Shown piece after piece: positions 1-7,715 of a DNA stretch of 64,000 nucleotides. A program made the translations under genes and the position numbers. The stretch is from Subtercola frigoramans. GTDB taxonomy: Bacteria; Actinomycetota; Actinomycetes; Actinomycetales; Microbacteriaceae. The stretch spans positions 62,001 to 126,000 of the forward strand of contig NZ_JAFBBU010000001.1 in NCBI RefSeq assembly GCF_016907385.1. The letters are read 5' to 3'. Below the pieces are notes generated by a model. The model saw only the letters and a program-made list of their open reading frames with translations, was not told where the DNA came from and did no database searches. Each line of letters opens with the position of its first letter. Within the stretch, counting starts at the first letter, position 1.

Positions 1-363
1 GAACTGGCCGAAGGCACTGCCGATGGCTGCCACCGGCTTGCCCGAGATCGGGCTGGCGCCGTAGGGCCGCGAAGCCCAGTCGATGGCATTCTTGAGCACA
101 GCCGGGATCGTTCCGTTGTGCTCGGGGGTGACCACGAGCACGGCGTCAGCCGCGGCGACGGCTGCGCGGTAGGCCGCGGCCGCGGCGGGAACGGAACCCT
201 CGACGTCGATGTCCTCGTTGTAGAACGGGAGGTCGGAGAGTCCTTCGAAGATGGTGAGCGCCACGCCTTCGGGTGCCACGCCGATCGCTGCCTCAGCGAG
301 CTGGCGGTTGGTCGAGCCGGCGCGCAGGCTGCCGACGAGAACGAGAATGGAAGTGTCAGTCAT
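1..363 (-). CDS. NADPH-dependent FMN reductase family protein (partial)
   Basis: Flavodoxin-fold NAD(P)H-dependent oxidoreductase that reads leftward and leaves the window at base 1, so only the first 121 residues are visible. The N-terminus VLVGSLRAGSTNRQ is the phosphate-binding loop of this family (GSxRxxSxN), and PEHNGTIPAVLKNAIDW matches the flavin-contact motif PEYNGSxPGxLKNAIDW. It is probably a cytosolic quinone, flavin or azo reductase; the substrate cannot be told from sequence. The start is ATG at 361-363, with GGAG five bases upstream. It is divergent from the TetR gene at 488, with a palindrome between them, so control by that regulator is likely but inferred. Confidence 0.9.
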   Translation of the reverse strand, partial: MTDTSILVLVGSLRAGSTNRQLAEAAIGVAPEGVALTIFEGLSDLPFYNEDIDVEGSVPAAAAAYRAAVAAADAVLVVTPEHNGTIPAVLKNAIDWASRPYGASPISGKPVAAIGSAFGQF

Positions 364-445
364 TTCTTCTCCAAGAGGGTAGATCGAGAGGGGAGGTGTG
401 GTGAGCCAGCGAACGCGGACAGCGCGGCCCATCATCCAGTTCAAC

Positions 446-459
446 CGGACCACGGTCCG
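446..459. promoter_or_regulatory. Palindromic operator between reductase and tetR
   Basis: The sequence CGGACC-AC-GGTCCG is a perfect 6-bp inverted repeat with a 2-bp centre, 28 bases upstream of the TetR start and 82 upstream of the reductase start. TetR proteins usually bind such sites between divergent genes. Assignment to this regulator is inference. Confidence 0.55.
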
Positions 460-487
460 TTTATTCCCTCCGTGCTAAAGTCCGAGA

Positions 488-1150
488 ATGGATGCCCGCG
501 ACAACCTCCTCGCATCTGAGAGCCCGCCTCCGGGCCCTGTTGCGGCTTCGCGTGTGCCGCGCGAACGGGCGGATGCCCAGCGCAATCGTGCGCAACTTCT
601 CGAGGTCGCCCGCCGGATCGTTGACTCCGAGGGTGTCGATGCGCTCACCATGGACAGGCTCGCCCGTGAAGCCCACCTTGGCAAGGGCACGATCTTTCGT
701 CGCTTCGGGTCACGCAGCGGGCTCCTGCTCCAGCTGCTCAATGAGATCGAGACCGAGTTCCAGCGCGGGTTCCTTGCCGGGCCACCGCCACTCGGGCCGG
801 GAGCAGAGCCGATCATCCGTCTCGTCGCCTTCGGGCGCCAGCGACTCGAGTTGCTCTCGCTGCAGGGAGACCTGCTGCGGGCCGCCGAAGAGCGGCCCGA
901 TGACCGCTACTCCTCCCCCGCCCGCGGTGCCGGGTTGATGCATGTCAGCATGCTGCTTCGCCAGGCGGGATTCGACGGTGATGTTCCCGTGTTTGCCCTC
1001 AACCTGATCTCGATGCTCGACGCGACACTCGTGCTCTACGAGAACCGAACGCAGAACATCGAGATGACCCGGCTCGCGGACGGGTGGGAGCAGCTCGTGC
1101 TCTGCATCACAGCTGCTTGCGCATCTCCAGCTCGTGCTGATGAGGATTGA
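488..1150 (+). CDS. TetR family transcriptional regulator
   Basis: A 220-residue DNA-binding repressor of normal TetR length. Residues about 30-75 form the HTH: ARRIVDSEGVDALTMDRLAR, then AHLGKGTIFRRFGSRSGLL, which matches the TetR pattern of a recognition helix followed by xxFGSKxxL. The remaining roughly 140 residues are a helical ligand-binding domain with no diagnostic motif. It is transcribed away from the FMN reductase gene with a palindrome at 446-459, so it likely represses that gene and itself. Its last 44 bases overlap the end of the convergent acetyltransferase gene. ATG at 488 is the first start; there is no strong Shine-Dalgarno sequence. Confidence 0.9.
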   Translation: MDARDNLLASESPPPGPVAASRVPRERADAQRNRAQLLEVARRIVDSEGVDALTMDRLAREAHLGKGTIFRRFGSRSGLLLQLLNEIETEFQRGFLAGPPPLGPGAEPIIRLVAFGRQRLELLSLQGDLLRAAEERPDDRYSSPARGAGLMHVSMLLRQAGFDGDVPVFALNLISMLDATLVLYENRTQNIEMTRLADGWEQLVLCITAACASPARADED

Positions 1151-1616
1151 GGATGTACGGGAACAGTTGGCCTGTTGGCCGGTAGCCCCGCTTGGTGTAG
1201 GCGGCGATAGCGCGTGGATTCTCTGAGTGCACGTGCAGAGTCAGGCTGTCTGACTCGCTTCGCGCCCACTCCTCGACCGCCTTCAGCAGGAGATCGGTGA
1301 CGCCGGCGGCCCTACCGCGGTACTCGGGAGTCACGTAGACCCCGACCAGCATTGGCCCGACGCTGTCGAGGTAACCCCCCATGGAGCCCACCCACAGGGC
1401 GCCCGCGTTCTCATCCGTGGCGACCAGCGCGGTGCCGGTGGGCGCTTCGCCCCGTCGGGCGCGTGCCCGCCAGGCACCGTCGTCGAGCTCGAGCGCCGAG
1501 GCGAGGGTCTCACCGAAGGCCAGCGGGGTGTCGGCAAGCATCTCGAGCCTCAGCGCTCTGACCCGCAGCCAGTCGGCCTCAGTCGTGCTGCGGATGGCGA
1601 TATTCGGCGTGCTCAC
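1107..1616 (-). CDS. GNAT family N-acetyltransferase
   Basis: A 169-residue acetyl-CoA-dependent N-acetyltransferase. The GNAT motif A region is VGVYVTPEYRGRAAGVTDLLL, where the RGRAAG stretch binds the CoA pyrophosphate, followed by LHVHSENPRAIAAYTKRGY, the typical motif B with the family tyrosine. The open frame extends upstream to 1742, but homology begins only at VSTPNIAIRSTTEADW, so I chose GTG at 1614-1616. The GGGAGG just before it is too close to be a good ribosome site, so a leaderless start is possible. Substrate is unknown. The 3' end overlaps tetR convergently. Confidence 0.82.
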   Translation of the reverse strand: MSTPNIAIRSTTEADWLRVRALRLEMLADTPLAFGETLASALELDDGAWRARARRGEAPTGTALVATDENAGALWVGSMGGYLDSVGPMLVGVYVTPEYRGRAAGVTDLLLKAVEEWARSESDSLTLHVHSENPRAIAAYTKRGYRPTGQLFPYILNPHQHELEMRKQL

Positions 1617-1659
1617 CCTCCCAAGGGTACGCGGCGCAGAATGAGGAGACAATTGACCT

Positions 1660-2112
1660 GTGACAGTGACGATCGAAGTGACAGCGTGGAGTGATCCCGA
1701 CGGAGTGAAGCTGCGTGCAGCCCAACGAACCGAACTCGACACCCGCTACGGCGCAGACACCGAGCCCGGTGTGAAACCGACGGCAGACGACATCGCCGTC
1801 TTCCTGATTGCGAGAGACACGTCGGGCGAAGCGATCGGTTGTGGCGCCCTGCGGTTGCTCGGCGACGGCACCGCAGAGATCAAGAGGATGTTCGTGGTGG
1901 CCGCCGCACGGGGAACCGGTGCCTCCACCCTCCTTCTGCACCGCCTCGAGAGCGAAGCCGTCGCCCGGGGAATCACACGCCTGCTGCTTGAGACCGGCCC
2001 TGCGCAACCCGACGCGGTGCGGTTCTACCAGCGCGAGGGCTACACCCGTGCGGCAGCCTTCGGCCACTACGTGGACTCTGCGACTTCGCTGTTCTTCGGG
2101 CGTGATCTCTGA
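1660..2112 (+). CDS. GNAT family N-acetyltransferase
   Basis: A 150-residue acetyltransferase, divergent from the previous one with a 43-base gap. Motif A reads RMFVVAAARGTGASTLLLHRL: an RGTGAS-type CoA loop in place of the usual Q/RxxGxG/A. Motif B is LLLETGPAQPDAVRFYQREGY. The N-terminal part (IAVFLIARDTSGEAIGCGAL) is a standard GNAT beta-sheet. The start is GTG at 1660. The two neighbouring GNATs are not close copies of each other, so a recent duplication is not suggested. Substrate is unknown. Confidence 0.82.
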   Translation: MTVTIEVTAWSDPDGVKLRAAQRTELDTRYGADTEPGVKPTADDIAVFLIARDTSGEAIGCGALRLLGDGTAEIKRMFVVAAARGTGASTLLLHRLESEAVARGITRLLLETGPAQPDAVRFYQREGYTRAAAFGHYVDSATSLFFGRDL

Positions 2113-2177
2113 TCCACCGGATCGCTCATGCTGCTGTTCTCTGCTTCTGCTCTGTGCAGGAGCGTGACCACGAGGTA

Positions 2178-2196
2178 ATGTGAACATCGTACACAT
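2178..2196. promoter_or_regulatory. Imperfect palindrome upstream of DHA2 exporter
   Basis: A 19-base inverted repeat, ATGTGaAC...GT.CACAT, lies 125 bases upstream of the exporter start. Arms ATGTG and CACAT are perfect and inner AC/GT pairs also match. TetR- or MarR-type repressors of drug exporters bind such sites, but no dedicated regulator gene is adjacent. Confidence 0.35.
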
Positions 2197-2320
2197 ATGG
2201 TGACGACGGGTTACGGCCGTCGCCTCGGAATATGTGACAGTCACGTCGGCTTGTGGTGAACGTGGGGATTCGTGCGCGCCACAGTTCGACTCGTTTCAGC
2301 CTCAACCGACAGGAGCCCAG

Positions 2321-3898
2321 GTGTCAGAGAACACTGCCCCCGACACGTCGATCGCCTCGGAGATCCCCGTCGTGACGGCCGATGGATTTCGCACAGCCTC
2401 GGAACCCACGGGCGGGTCTTCTCTGAACGCCCGCAACGCGGGTGAGTCCCAGGCCGACGCCGACACGAGGATCGACGCGCGCAATCGCCTGGTCATCGGC
2501 ATTCTGCTTGTGAGCGCGTTCGTCGTCATCCTGAACGAGACCATCATGAGCGTCGCGCTCCCGCGGCTCATGTCGAGCCTCAGCATCCCCGCCGAGTCGG
2601 CCCAGTGGCTCACGACTGCCTTCATGCTGACGATGGCTGTCGTCATCCCGATCACGGGCTTCCTGCTCCAGCGTTTCAATACGCGGCCGGTCTTCATTGC
2701 GGCGATGACGTTCTTCAGCCTCGGCACGCTCATCTCGGCGACCGCGGCTGGGTTCGAGATCCTGCTGGTCGGCCGGGTCATCCAGGCCTGTGGCACGGCG
2801 ATCATGATGCCCCTGCTCATGACCACCGTCATGACTCTGGTGCCACCTGCGTCGAGAGGGCGCACGATGGGCAACATCTCCATCGTGATCTCGGTGGCTC
2901 CGGCCATCGGCCCGACGATCTCCGGGCTCATCCTGAGCGTGCTCGACTGGCGCTGGATGTTCTGGCTCGTCCTGCCGATCGCCCTTGCGGCGCTGGTGCT
3001 GGGGGCTCTCCGCATTCCGAATGTGACCACACCGCGTCGGGTGCCGTTCGACGTGTTCTCGGTGATCCTCTCGGCCATCGGGTTCGGTGGCCTGGTCTAT
3101 GGCCTCACAACGATCGGCGGAGGAACGCAACTCGGTGTGCTTCCCAACTGGGTTCCCCTGGCCGTCGGCATCGCGGGCCTTGCGGCGTTCATCCTGCGGC
3201 AGCTCGCCCTGCAGCGCTCCGACCGCGCCCTGCTCGATCTGCGTACCTTCACTTCGAAGAACTTCACCCTCTCGATCGTGATGTTCGCGATCAGCATGAT
3301 GGCTCTGTTCGGAACCCTCATCCTGCTTCCGCTCTACCTGCAGAACGTGCTCGGCCTCGATACCCTGGCGACCGGACTGCTGCTTCTGCCGGGCGGTTTG
3401 ATCATGGGAGTGCTTGCACCGTTCGTCGGCCGCATCTACGACAGGCGGGGCCCGGGGGTACTGCTTGTGCCGGGGGCGATCATCGTCAGCGTAGTGCTGT
3501 GGGTGCTGACGCAGGTGACGTCGACGACGCCGGTATGGATGATCCTCATTGCCCACATCGTGCTGAGTATCGGTCTCGCGCTGATGTTCACCCCGCTCTT
3601 CACGGCGAGCCTCGGGTCGCTGAAGCCAGCACTGTACTCCCACGGATCCGCCGTGGTCGGCACGGTGCAACAGGTTGCCGGTGCCGCGGGCACGGCGCTC
3701 TTCGTGACGATCATGGCGACGCACGCCGCCTCGCTGATCGCCACCGGCGTGGATCCGGTGCTGGCACAGACAGACGGTATCCGGGCCGCATTCTTCGTGG
3801 GTGCGGTCATCTCCCTCGCGGCCGTGGTGGTCTCGTTCTTCGTGCGGAAGCCGGCCGACAACATCGGCGGTGGTGAGATGGCAGGCATCTCCCACTGA
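2321..3898 (+). CDS. DHA2-type MFS multidrug efflux transporter
   Basis: A 525-residue inner-membrane drug:proton antiporter, the length expected of the 14-helix DHA2 (EmrB/QacA) family. The first helix carries the family motif C-like start LNETIMSVALPRLMSSL, then SAQWLTTAFMLTMAVVIP. Helices follow through VGRVIQACGTAIMMPLL. An open frame continues upstream to 2234, but GTG at 2321 has AGGAG at 2311-2315 with five-base spacing and begins VSENTAPDTS, a hydrophilic cytoplasmic tail of about 55 residues before helix 1. Substrate is unknown; these pumps export dyes, biocides and hydrophobic antibiotics. Confidence 0.88.
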   Translation: MSENTAPDTSIASEIPVVTADGFRTASEPTGGSSLNARNAGESQADADTRIDARNRLVIGILLVSAFVVILNETIMSVALPRLMSSLSIPAESAQWLTTAFMLTMAVVIPITGFLLQRFNTRPVFIAAMTFFSLGTLISATAAGFEILLVGRVIQACGTAIMMPLLMTTVMTLVPPASRGRTMGNISIVISVAPAIGPTISGLILSVLDWRWMFWLVLPIALAALVLGALRIPNVTTPRRVPFDVFSVILSAIGFGGLVYGLTTIGGGTQLGVLPNWVPLAVGIAGLAAFILRQLALQRSDRALLDLRTFTSKNFTLSIVMFAISMMALFGTLILLPLYLQNVLGLDTLATGLLLLPGGLIMGVLAPFVGRIYDRRGPGVLLVPGAIIVSVVLWVLTQVTSTTPVWMILIAHIVLSIGLALMFTPLFTASLGSLKPALYSHGSAVVGTVQQVAGAAGTALFVTIMATHAASLIATGVDPVLAQTDGIRAAFFVGAVISLAAVVVSFFVRKPADNIGGGEMAGISH

Positions 3899-3933
3899 AG
3901 ATGAGCGTGCTGTCGATCTGAACTCTCCTCGAA

Positions 3934-3951
3934 GTCTGCAACTTTGCAGAC
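3934..3951. promoter_or_regulatory. 18-bp perfect inverted repeat upstream of MHS transporter
   Basis: GTCTGCAA-CT-TTGCAGAC is a perfect 8-bp inverted repeat with a 2-base centre, between the two transporter genes. The loop is too short for a terminator hairpin, so an operator for a dimeric regulator is more likely. It is 131 bases upstream of the start at 4083. Confidence 0.45.
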
Positions 3952-4082
3952 GAACTGTGCGCAATCGGGCATTGCGATGCTTTTGATGTGCGCGAATACT
4001 CAGTGCAGCCGCAATGTGCGGTACGACGCACTGCTGGCTTCACAAACCAGGTGTCACTGACGACACAGAAGGAGACTCAATC

Positions 4083-5498
4083 GTGAGCGCTGACTCCCGC
4101 ATCAACACTTCCGGCCCCGACCCCTACTCCCAGGGCGCAAGCGACCCCGGCAAGCCCACTCCAACGGCCGTAGCAGGTCTCAAGAAGATCGTCGCCGCTT
4201 CGATGGTGGGCACCGTCGTCGAATGGTATGAGTTCTTCCTCTATGCCACAGCAGCAAGCCTGGTGTTCGGAAAGTTCTTCTTCCCGAATGCGAACACTCC
4301 GCTCGACGGCATCATCGCAGCGTTCATCACCTACGCCGTCGGGTTCATCGCCCGCCCGCTCGGCGGGATCGTGTTCGGCCAGATCGGCGACAAACTCGGC
4401 CGCAAGCAGACCCTGCAGGCGACGATCATCCTGATCGGAGTCTCGACCTTCCTGATGGGCTGCCTTCCCGGCTTCAACAACGTCGGGTACTGGGCACCGG
4501 CCATGCTCGTCGTGCTGCGGTTCGTGCAGGGCTTCGCGATCGGTGGGGAATGGGGAGGCGCCGTGCTGCTGGTCGCAGAGCACAGCCCCGACAAGTCGCG
4601 TGCCTTCTGGTCGAGCTGGCCGCAGGCCGCAGTCCCGGTCGGGAACCTCCTGGCAACCCTGGTGCTGCTGATCATGTCGTGGATCCTGCCCGGCGACCAG
4701 TTCCTCAGCTGGGGCTGGCGCGTGGCCTTCTGGCTCTCGGCTGTGATCGTGTTCGTCGGCTACTACATTCGTACACACGTCACTGAAGCCCCGATCTTTC
4801 TCGAGGCACGTGCCAAGGCCGAGGCTGAGAAGACGGCCAGCTATGGTGTCAAGGAGGTCGTTCGCAAGTACCCCAAGGGCGTGCTGCAGGCCATGGGACT
4901 GCGTTTTGCCGAGAACATCCTCTACTACATCATCGTGAGCTTCACGATCGTCTACCTCGTGGCCGTGCACAAGTACAACACGAGCCAGTTGCTGCTCGCC
5001 CTGCTCATCGCCCACGCCGTGCACTTCGCCGTGATCCCGCAGGTCGGGCGCCTCGCTGACCGGATCGGCCGCAAGCCGGTGTACTTCGCCGGTGCCGTGC
5101 TCGGAGCCACCTGGGCGTTCTTCGCCTTCCCGATGTTCGACACGCAGAACCCGGCGATCATCGTCTTCGCGGTGACGATCGGGCTCTGCTTCCACGCCCT
5201 GATGTACGCCGGCCAGCCGGCGATCATGGCCGAGATGTTCCCGACCCGCATGCGTTACTCCGGCGTCTCTCTCGGCTACCAGCTGACGTCGATCCTTGCC
5301 GGGTCGCTGGCTCCGATTATCGCGACGGCGCTGCTCCAGCAGTACCACTCCTGGGTGCCGGTGGCGATCTACATCGTGATCGCCTGCATCATCACGGGCA
5401 TCACGGTTCTCACGCTGCGCGAGACCAAGGGCGCCTCTCTCCGGGAGATTGACGCCGAAGATGCCCGCAAGCACAACCTCGAGACGGCAGACGTCTAG
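4083..5498 (+). CDS. MHS-family metabolite:proton symporter (MFS)
   Basis: A 471-residue inner-membrane uptake permease of the metabolite:H+ symporter branch of the MFS (ShiA/ProP/KgtP type). The diagnostic N-terminal segment is GTVVEWYEFFLYATAASLVF, followed by FGQIGDKLGRKQTL, the MFS loop 2-3 motif GxxxDRxGRK, and RFVQGFAIGGEWGGAVLL in helix 4-5. The frame is open from 4014, but GTG at 4083 has AAGGAG at 4069-4074. Likely substrates are small carboxylates, betaine or shikimate-like compounds; which one cannot be told. A strong hairpin follows the gene. Confidence 0.88.
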   Translation: MSADSRINTSGPDPYSQGASDPGKPTPTAVAGLKKIVAASMVGTVVEWYEFFLYATAASLVFGKFFFPNANTPLDGIIAAFITYAVGFIARPLGGIVFGQIGDKLGRKQTLQATIILIGVSTFLMGCLPGFNNVGYWAPAMLVVLRFVQGFAIGGEWGGAVLLVAEHSPDKSRAFWSSWPQAAVPVGNLLATLVLLIMSWILPGDQFLSWGWRVAFWLSAVIVFVGYYIRTHVTEAPIFLEARAKAEAEKTASYGVKEVVRKYPKGVLQAMGLRFAENILYYIIVSFTIVYLVAVHKYNTSQLLLALLIAHAVHFAVIPQVGRLADRIGRKPVYFAGAVLGATWAFFAFPMFDTQNPAIIVFAVTIGLCFHALMYAGQPAIMAEMFPTRMRYSGVSLGYQLTSILAGSLAPIIATALLQQYHSWVPVAIYIVIACIITGITVLTLRETKGASLREIDAEDARKHNLETADV

Positions 5499-5521
5499 AA
5501 CGCACAACGAGGAAGAACAGA

Positions 5522-5555
5522 GAGCCCGGCCGTTCCACGTGGAACGGCCGGGCTC
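5522..5555. terminator. Strong palindromic bidirectional terminator
   Basis: A perfect 17-bp arm palindrome: GAGCCCGGCCGTTCCAC at 5522-5538 and its exact complement at 5539-5555. It lies 24 bases after the symporter stop and 57 bases before the convergent gene's stop. No T-run follows, as is common in high-GC genomes. Because it is a loopless palindrome, the hairpin forms from either strand. Confidence 0.75.
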
Positions 5556-5612
5556 ATCTGTCGCGGCTCGGTGCAGGCGGTGGTAGGTGAAGGCGAACGC
5601 CCGCGATCGCGT

Positions 5613-5990
5613 CTACGCGAAGATGCGGAAGTTCGCGGAGATGCGGTTGACCGGGGTGTAGAGCGCAAACAGCGGAACGATCATCCGCAGCGTATAGGTG
5701 AAGACGAGAATCTCGTTGAGGTCGACGATCGCGAAGAGGGCGATGGCGATGACGCCGAAGAAGAGCGCCCTCACGGCCGTGCGCACCCAGTCGATGAAGA
5801 GCATCGAGAAGCCGACCGAGGCGAGAACCAGCGCAGTGTCGATGACGAAGTTGTTTGCAGCGGAGTCGGTCACGAGTGGTGAGATGCTCCAGAGCACGAT
5901 CGCGACGGCCCACATGAGCACGGTCGTGAAGACGGCGATCGGGCGCGGAAGCGCCTTTCCGGGGGACCTGTCGATGATGTTGTCTGACAT
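5613..5990 (-). CDS. Four-helix membrane protein of unknown function
   Basis: A 125-residue protein with four hydrophobic segments: AVFTTVLMWAVAIVLWSI, FVIDTALVLASVGFSMLFI, ALFFGVIAIALFAIVDL and ILVFTYTLRMIVPLFALY. A short charged N-terminus (MSDNIIDRSPGKALPRP) precedes helix 1. I do not recognise a family. It looks like a small integral membrane protein of the type common in Microbacteriaceae. The gene stands alone, convergent to the symporter and divergent from the small PLDc_N gene. Start ATG is at 5988-5990. Confidence 0.72.
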   Translation of the reverse strand: MSDNIIDRSPGKALPRPIAVFTTVLMWAVAIVLWSISPLVTDSAANNFVIDTALVLASVGFSMLFIDWVRTAVRALFFGVIAIALFAIVDLNEILVFTYTLRMIVPLFALYTPVNRISANFRIFA

Positions 5991-6172
5991 GAACTCTGAC
6001 TCCTCGTTCGTCGCTTTGTGCCCAGCGCTGTGTTAAGACTAGAGCCTGCGCACGGTGGAGTGTGCGGCCAGGCTGCGGAGTGTGCCCGATGGCTGCCCCT
6101 GAGGCCCGTCTGTGTTGGCCACTATGCTGGCAATCGACCGATCCGCGCGCGCCACGACAAGGGGATATCTTC

Positions 6173-6361
6173 ATGGAACCGATCAGCTTTCTGCTCAGCA
6201 TTCTGTATCTGATCATCTTCGTCGCGACGATCGTGTCGATCGTGCGAAACCCGAACCATGGTGCGCTGGGCAAGTTCGTTTGGATCCTGGTCGCCTTCTT
6301 CCTGAGCGTGGTCGGTACGATTCTCTGGCTGATTTTCGGCCGAGGCCGCGTCGGCCGCTAG
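6173..6361 (+). CDS. PLDc_N-domain small membrane protein
   Basis: A 62-residue protein with two membrane helices: ISFLLSILYLIIFVATIVSI and FVWILVAFFLSVVGTILWLI. The ending WLIFGRGR is the hallmark of the phospholipase D-nuclease N-terminal (PLDc_N) domain, which in Actinobacteria often occurs alone as a mini-protein of unknown role. In-frame codons extend upstream, but ATG at 6173 has AAGGGGA about seven bases before it and starts directly at the first helix. Nine bases separate it from the next small frame. Confidence 0.75.
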   Translation: MEPISFLLSILYLIIFVATIVSIVRNPNHGALGKFVWILVAFFLSVVGTILWLIFGRGRVGR

Positions 6362-6370
6362 GATTTCTGC

Positions 6371-6547
6371 ATGCTGAACAACCCCACCCCCCACAACGCA
6401 GCTTCTGAGCTGTCGGCTTCGCGCCCGCCATTCGTCGTCTCTGGCGCCGTGGAGGGCTTTGAGAACGAGCCGACACCGTCGTACCTGCTGCGATCAGCCG
6501 CCGACCACGAGTCGCACGCCACTGTCGACGTCGAGGGACTCGAGTAG
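6371..6547 (+). CDS. Possible small hypothetical protein (58 aa)
   Basis: A 58-codon frame begins at ATG 6371, nine bases after the PLDc_N gene, and encodes a hydrophilic protein (MLNNPTPHNAASEL... ending ATVDVEGLE). About four in five third positions are G or C, as in the neighbouring genes, which supports coding. No clear ribosome site and no recognised domain. A reverse-strand frame overlaps it, and I cannot rule out that the stretch is non-coding. Confidence 0.4.
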   Translation: MLNNPTPHNAASELSASRPPFVVSGAVEGFENEPTPSYLLRSAADHESHATVDVEGLE

Positions 6548-6635
6548 CTCAGGCCGCATCGGCCGAGACCGCGTCGGACACGACTGCGCCGGCAAGCTGC
6601 GTCGGGCACGACTGCGCCGCTGGAACGGAGCCGGT

Positions 6636-6917
6636 TCAGACCGGCTCCGACGGAGTTTCACCCGCTCGGCCGCCGGGCGGCTCGGAGTCGCGGGGGCTGC
6701 TGGGCGGAGGGCCCTCCGGTCGGCGCCGGGCGATCATCCGGGGTGCGACCCAGACGAGGGCGATGGTGCCGACAACAGCACGCACCGCAGCGAACACCAG
6801 TACCCACCAGCCGACGGGCTGGCCGCCCGCTATCAGGGCGATGCCGATGACCACCAGGGCCGCGTCGGCGGCATACGGGATCTTCAGCCAGAACATCAGG
6901 CGCCGCGTCGGGTCCAT
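6636..6917 (-). CDS. Small membrane protein of unknown function
   Basis: A 93-residue protein with two to three hydrophobic stretches (AADAALVVIGIALIAGG, VGWWVLVFAAVRAVVGTIAL, VWVAPRMI) followed by a proline/glutamate-rich cytoplasmic tail (RRPEGPPPSSPRDSEPPGG). The start ATG at 6915-6917 has AAGGAG nine bases upstream. No family is recognised. It follows the leftward deaminase gene by about 100 bases and may be its own unit. Confidence 0.65.
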   Translation of the reverse strand: MDPTRRLMFWLKIPYAADAALVVIGIALIAGGQPVGWWVLVFAAVRAVVGTIALVWVAPRMIARRRPEGPPPSSPRDSEPPGGRAGETPSEPV

Positions 6918-7019
6918 CAGGCTCTGCTCCTTCGAAAGATCGCTCGTCTCGGGCGTGGATTCACGGGATCACCTCGAGCGCTCGACTGCGTGGGGTGAGG
7001 CTCGTCTCCCGGCCAGCCG

Positions 7020-7529
7020 TCATGCCCAGAAGCCGTCGTGGGCCACGAGCGCTTCGCTGCTCAGAGCCGGGCCGAGCACAGTGATGCGCCGCTGGCCGCT
7101 GTTCAGCACGATCTCGCTGGTCAGTGACATGGTGGGATTCTCGGCGTGGTCGCCGGTGAGTTCGCCCAGCTCGGCTTCTGACATTGCGAAGACCATGCGG
7201 TTGATCCCCGACCAGTAGATGGCACCTGAGCACATTGCGCACGGCTCGCAGCTTGTGTAGAGCGAGTACGAGCCGAGAGCCTCGGGGCCGAAGGCCTTCC
7301 ACGCAGCGCGAACGAGGTTGGTCTCGGCGTGGCCTGTGCAGTCGTTACTCGTCACGACCGAGTTCTCTGCTTCGAGGACGACGGCACCGGATGCGTCGAC
7401 CAGAACGGCCCCGAACGGGTGGTTGCCGCTTCGAACAGAGCGCTTCGACACCTCGATCGCATCACGGAGCCGATCGAGATCGGCCTGCGTGAGGGCTGAT
7501 GATGCGCTGGGCTGCAGAAAATCAGTCAT
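7020..7529 (-). CDS. Nucleoside/guanine deaminase (CDA superfamily)
   Basis: A 169-residue zinc-dependent hydrolytic deaminase of the cytidine-deaminase-like superfamily, guanine deaminase/tRNA-adenosine deaminase branch. The catalytic motif is GHAETNLVRAAW (zinc ligand His, proton-shuttle Glu), and the two zinc cysteines are in CEPCAMCSGAIYWSGI. HPFGAVLVDASGAVV precedes them, as in GuaD-type enzymes. The C-terminus continues about 60 residues past the PCxxC motif, where guanine deaminases place their domain-swapped tail. Purine base salvage is the likely role; the exact base is uncertain. Confidence 0.85.
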   Translation of the reverse strand: MTDFLQPSASSALTQADLDRLRDAIEVSKRSVRSGNHPFGAVLVDASGAVVLEAENSVVTSNDCTGHAETNLVRAAWKAFGPEALGSYSLYTSCEPCAMCSGAIYWSGINRMVFAMSEAELGELTGDHAENPTMSLTSEIVLNSGQRRITVLGPALSSEALVAHDGFWA

Positions 7530-7651
7530 GGCTGTGGGTTCACAATCGTGAGATGAAGGATAATCGGTCTTTCACCCAGCGTAGCCATTTCGCCGGGGTA
7601 CCTGGCGCGGGCCGGCTCCCACTCCGATGCCCTCCGGCGAGAAGCAAGTGC

Positions 7652-7694
7652 TTGTTGCGACAACTAAGGCAGTTTCGAACAGTTGTTGCGTCAA
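7652..7694. promoter_or_regulatory. Two phased repeats upstream of marR
   Basis: TTGTTGCGACAA at 7652-7663 and TTGTTGCGTCAA at 7683-7694 differ by one base and are 31 bp apart, about three helical turns. Each is itself nearly palindromic (TTGtygcgRCAA). The second lies where the -35 element of the downstream promoter would fall. Binding by the adjacent MarR protein, giving autorepression, is the natural inference. Confidence 0.55.
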
Positions 7695-7703
7695 GTATTG
7701 GCC

Positions 7704-7709
7704 TAGAAT
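7704..7709 (+). promoter_or_regulatory. -10 element giving leaderless marR transcript
   Basis: TAGAAT ends six bases before the marR ATG at 7716, so transcription would begin at or next to the start codon. No Shine-Dalgarno sequence is present, which fits a leaderless mRNA. The -35 region falls in the second repeat. Confidence 0.4.
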
Positions 7710-7715
7710 GGGTTC

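Noticed and set aside
2324..3964. 546-codon minus-strand frame opposite the DHA2 exporter
   Set aside because: Extremely charged, repetitive composition (Arg, His, Glu, Asp) typical of a complement of hydrophobic membrane-protein codons; no domain or ribosome site.
4077..5507. 476-codon minus-strand frame opposite the MHS symporter
   Set aside because: Same reason: a codon shadow of a membrane protein. The terminator and ribosome site fit the plus-strand gene.
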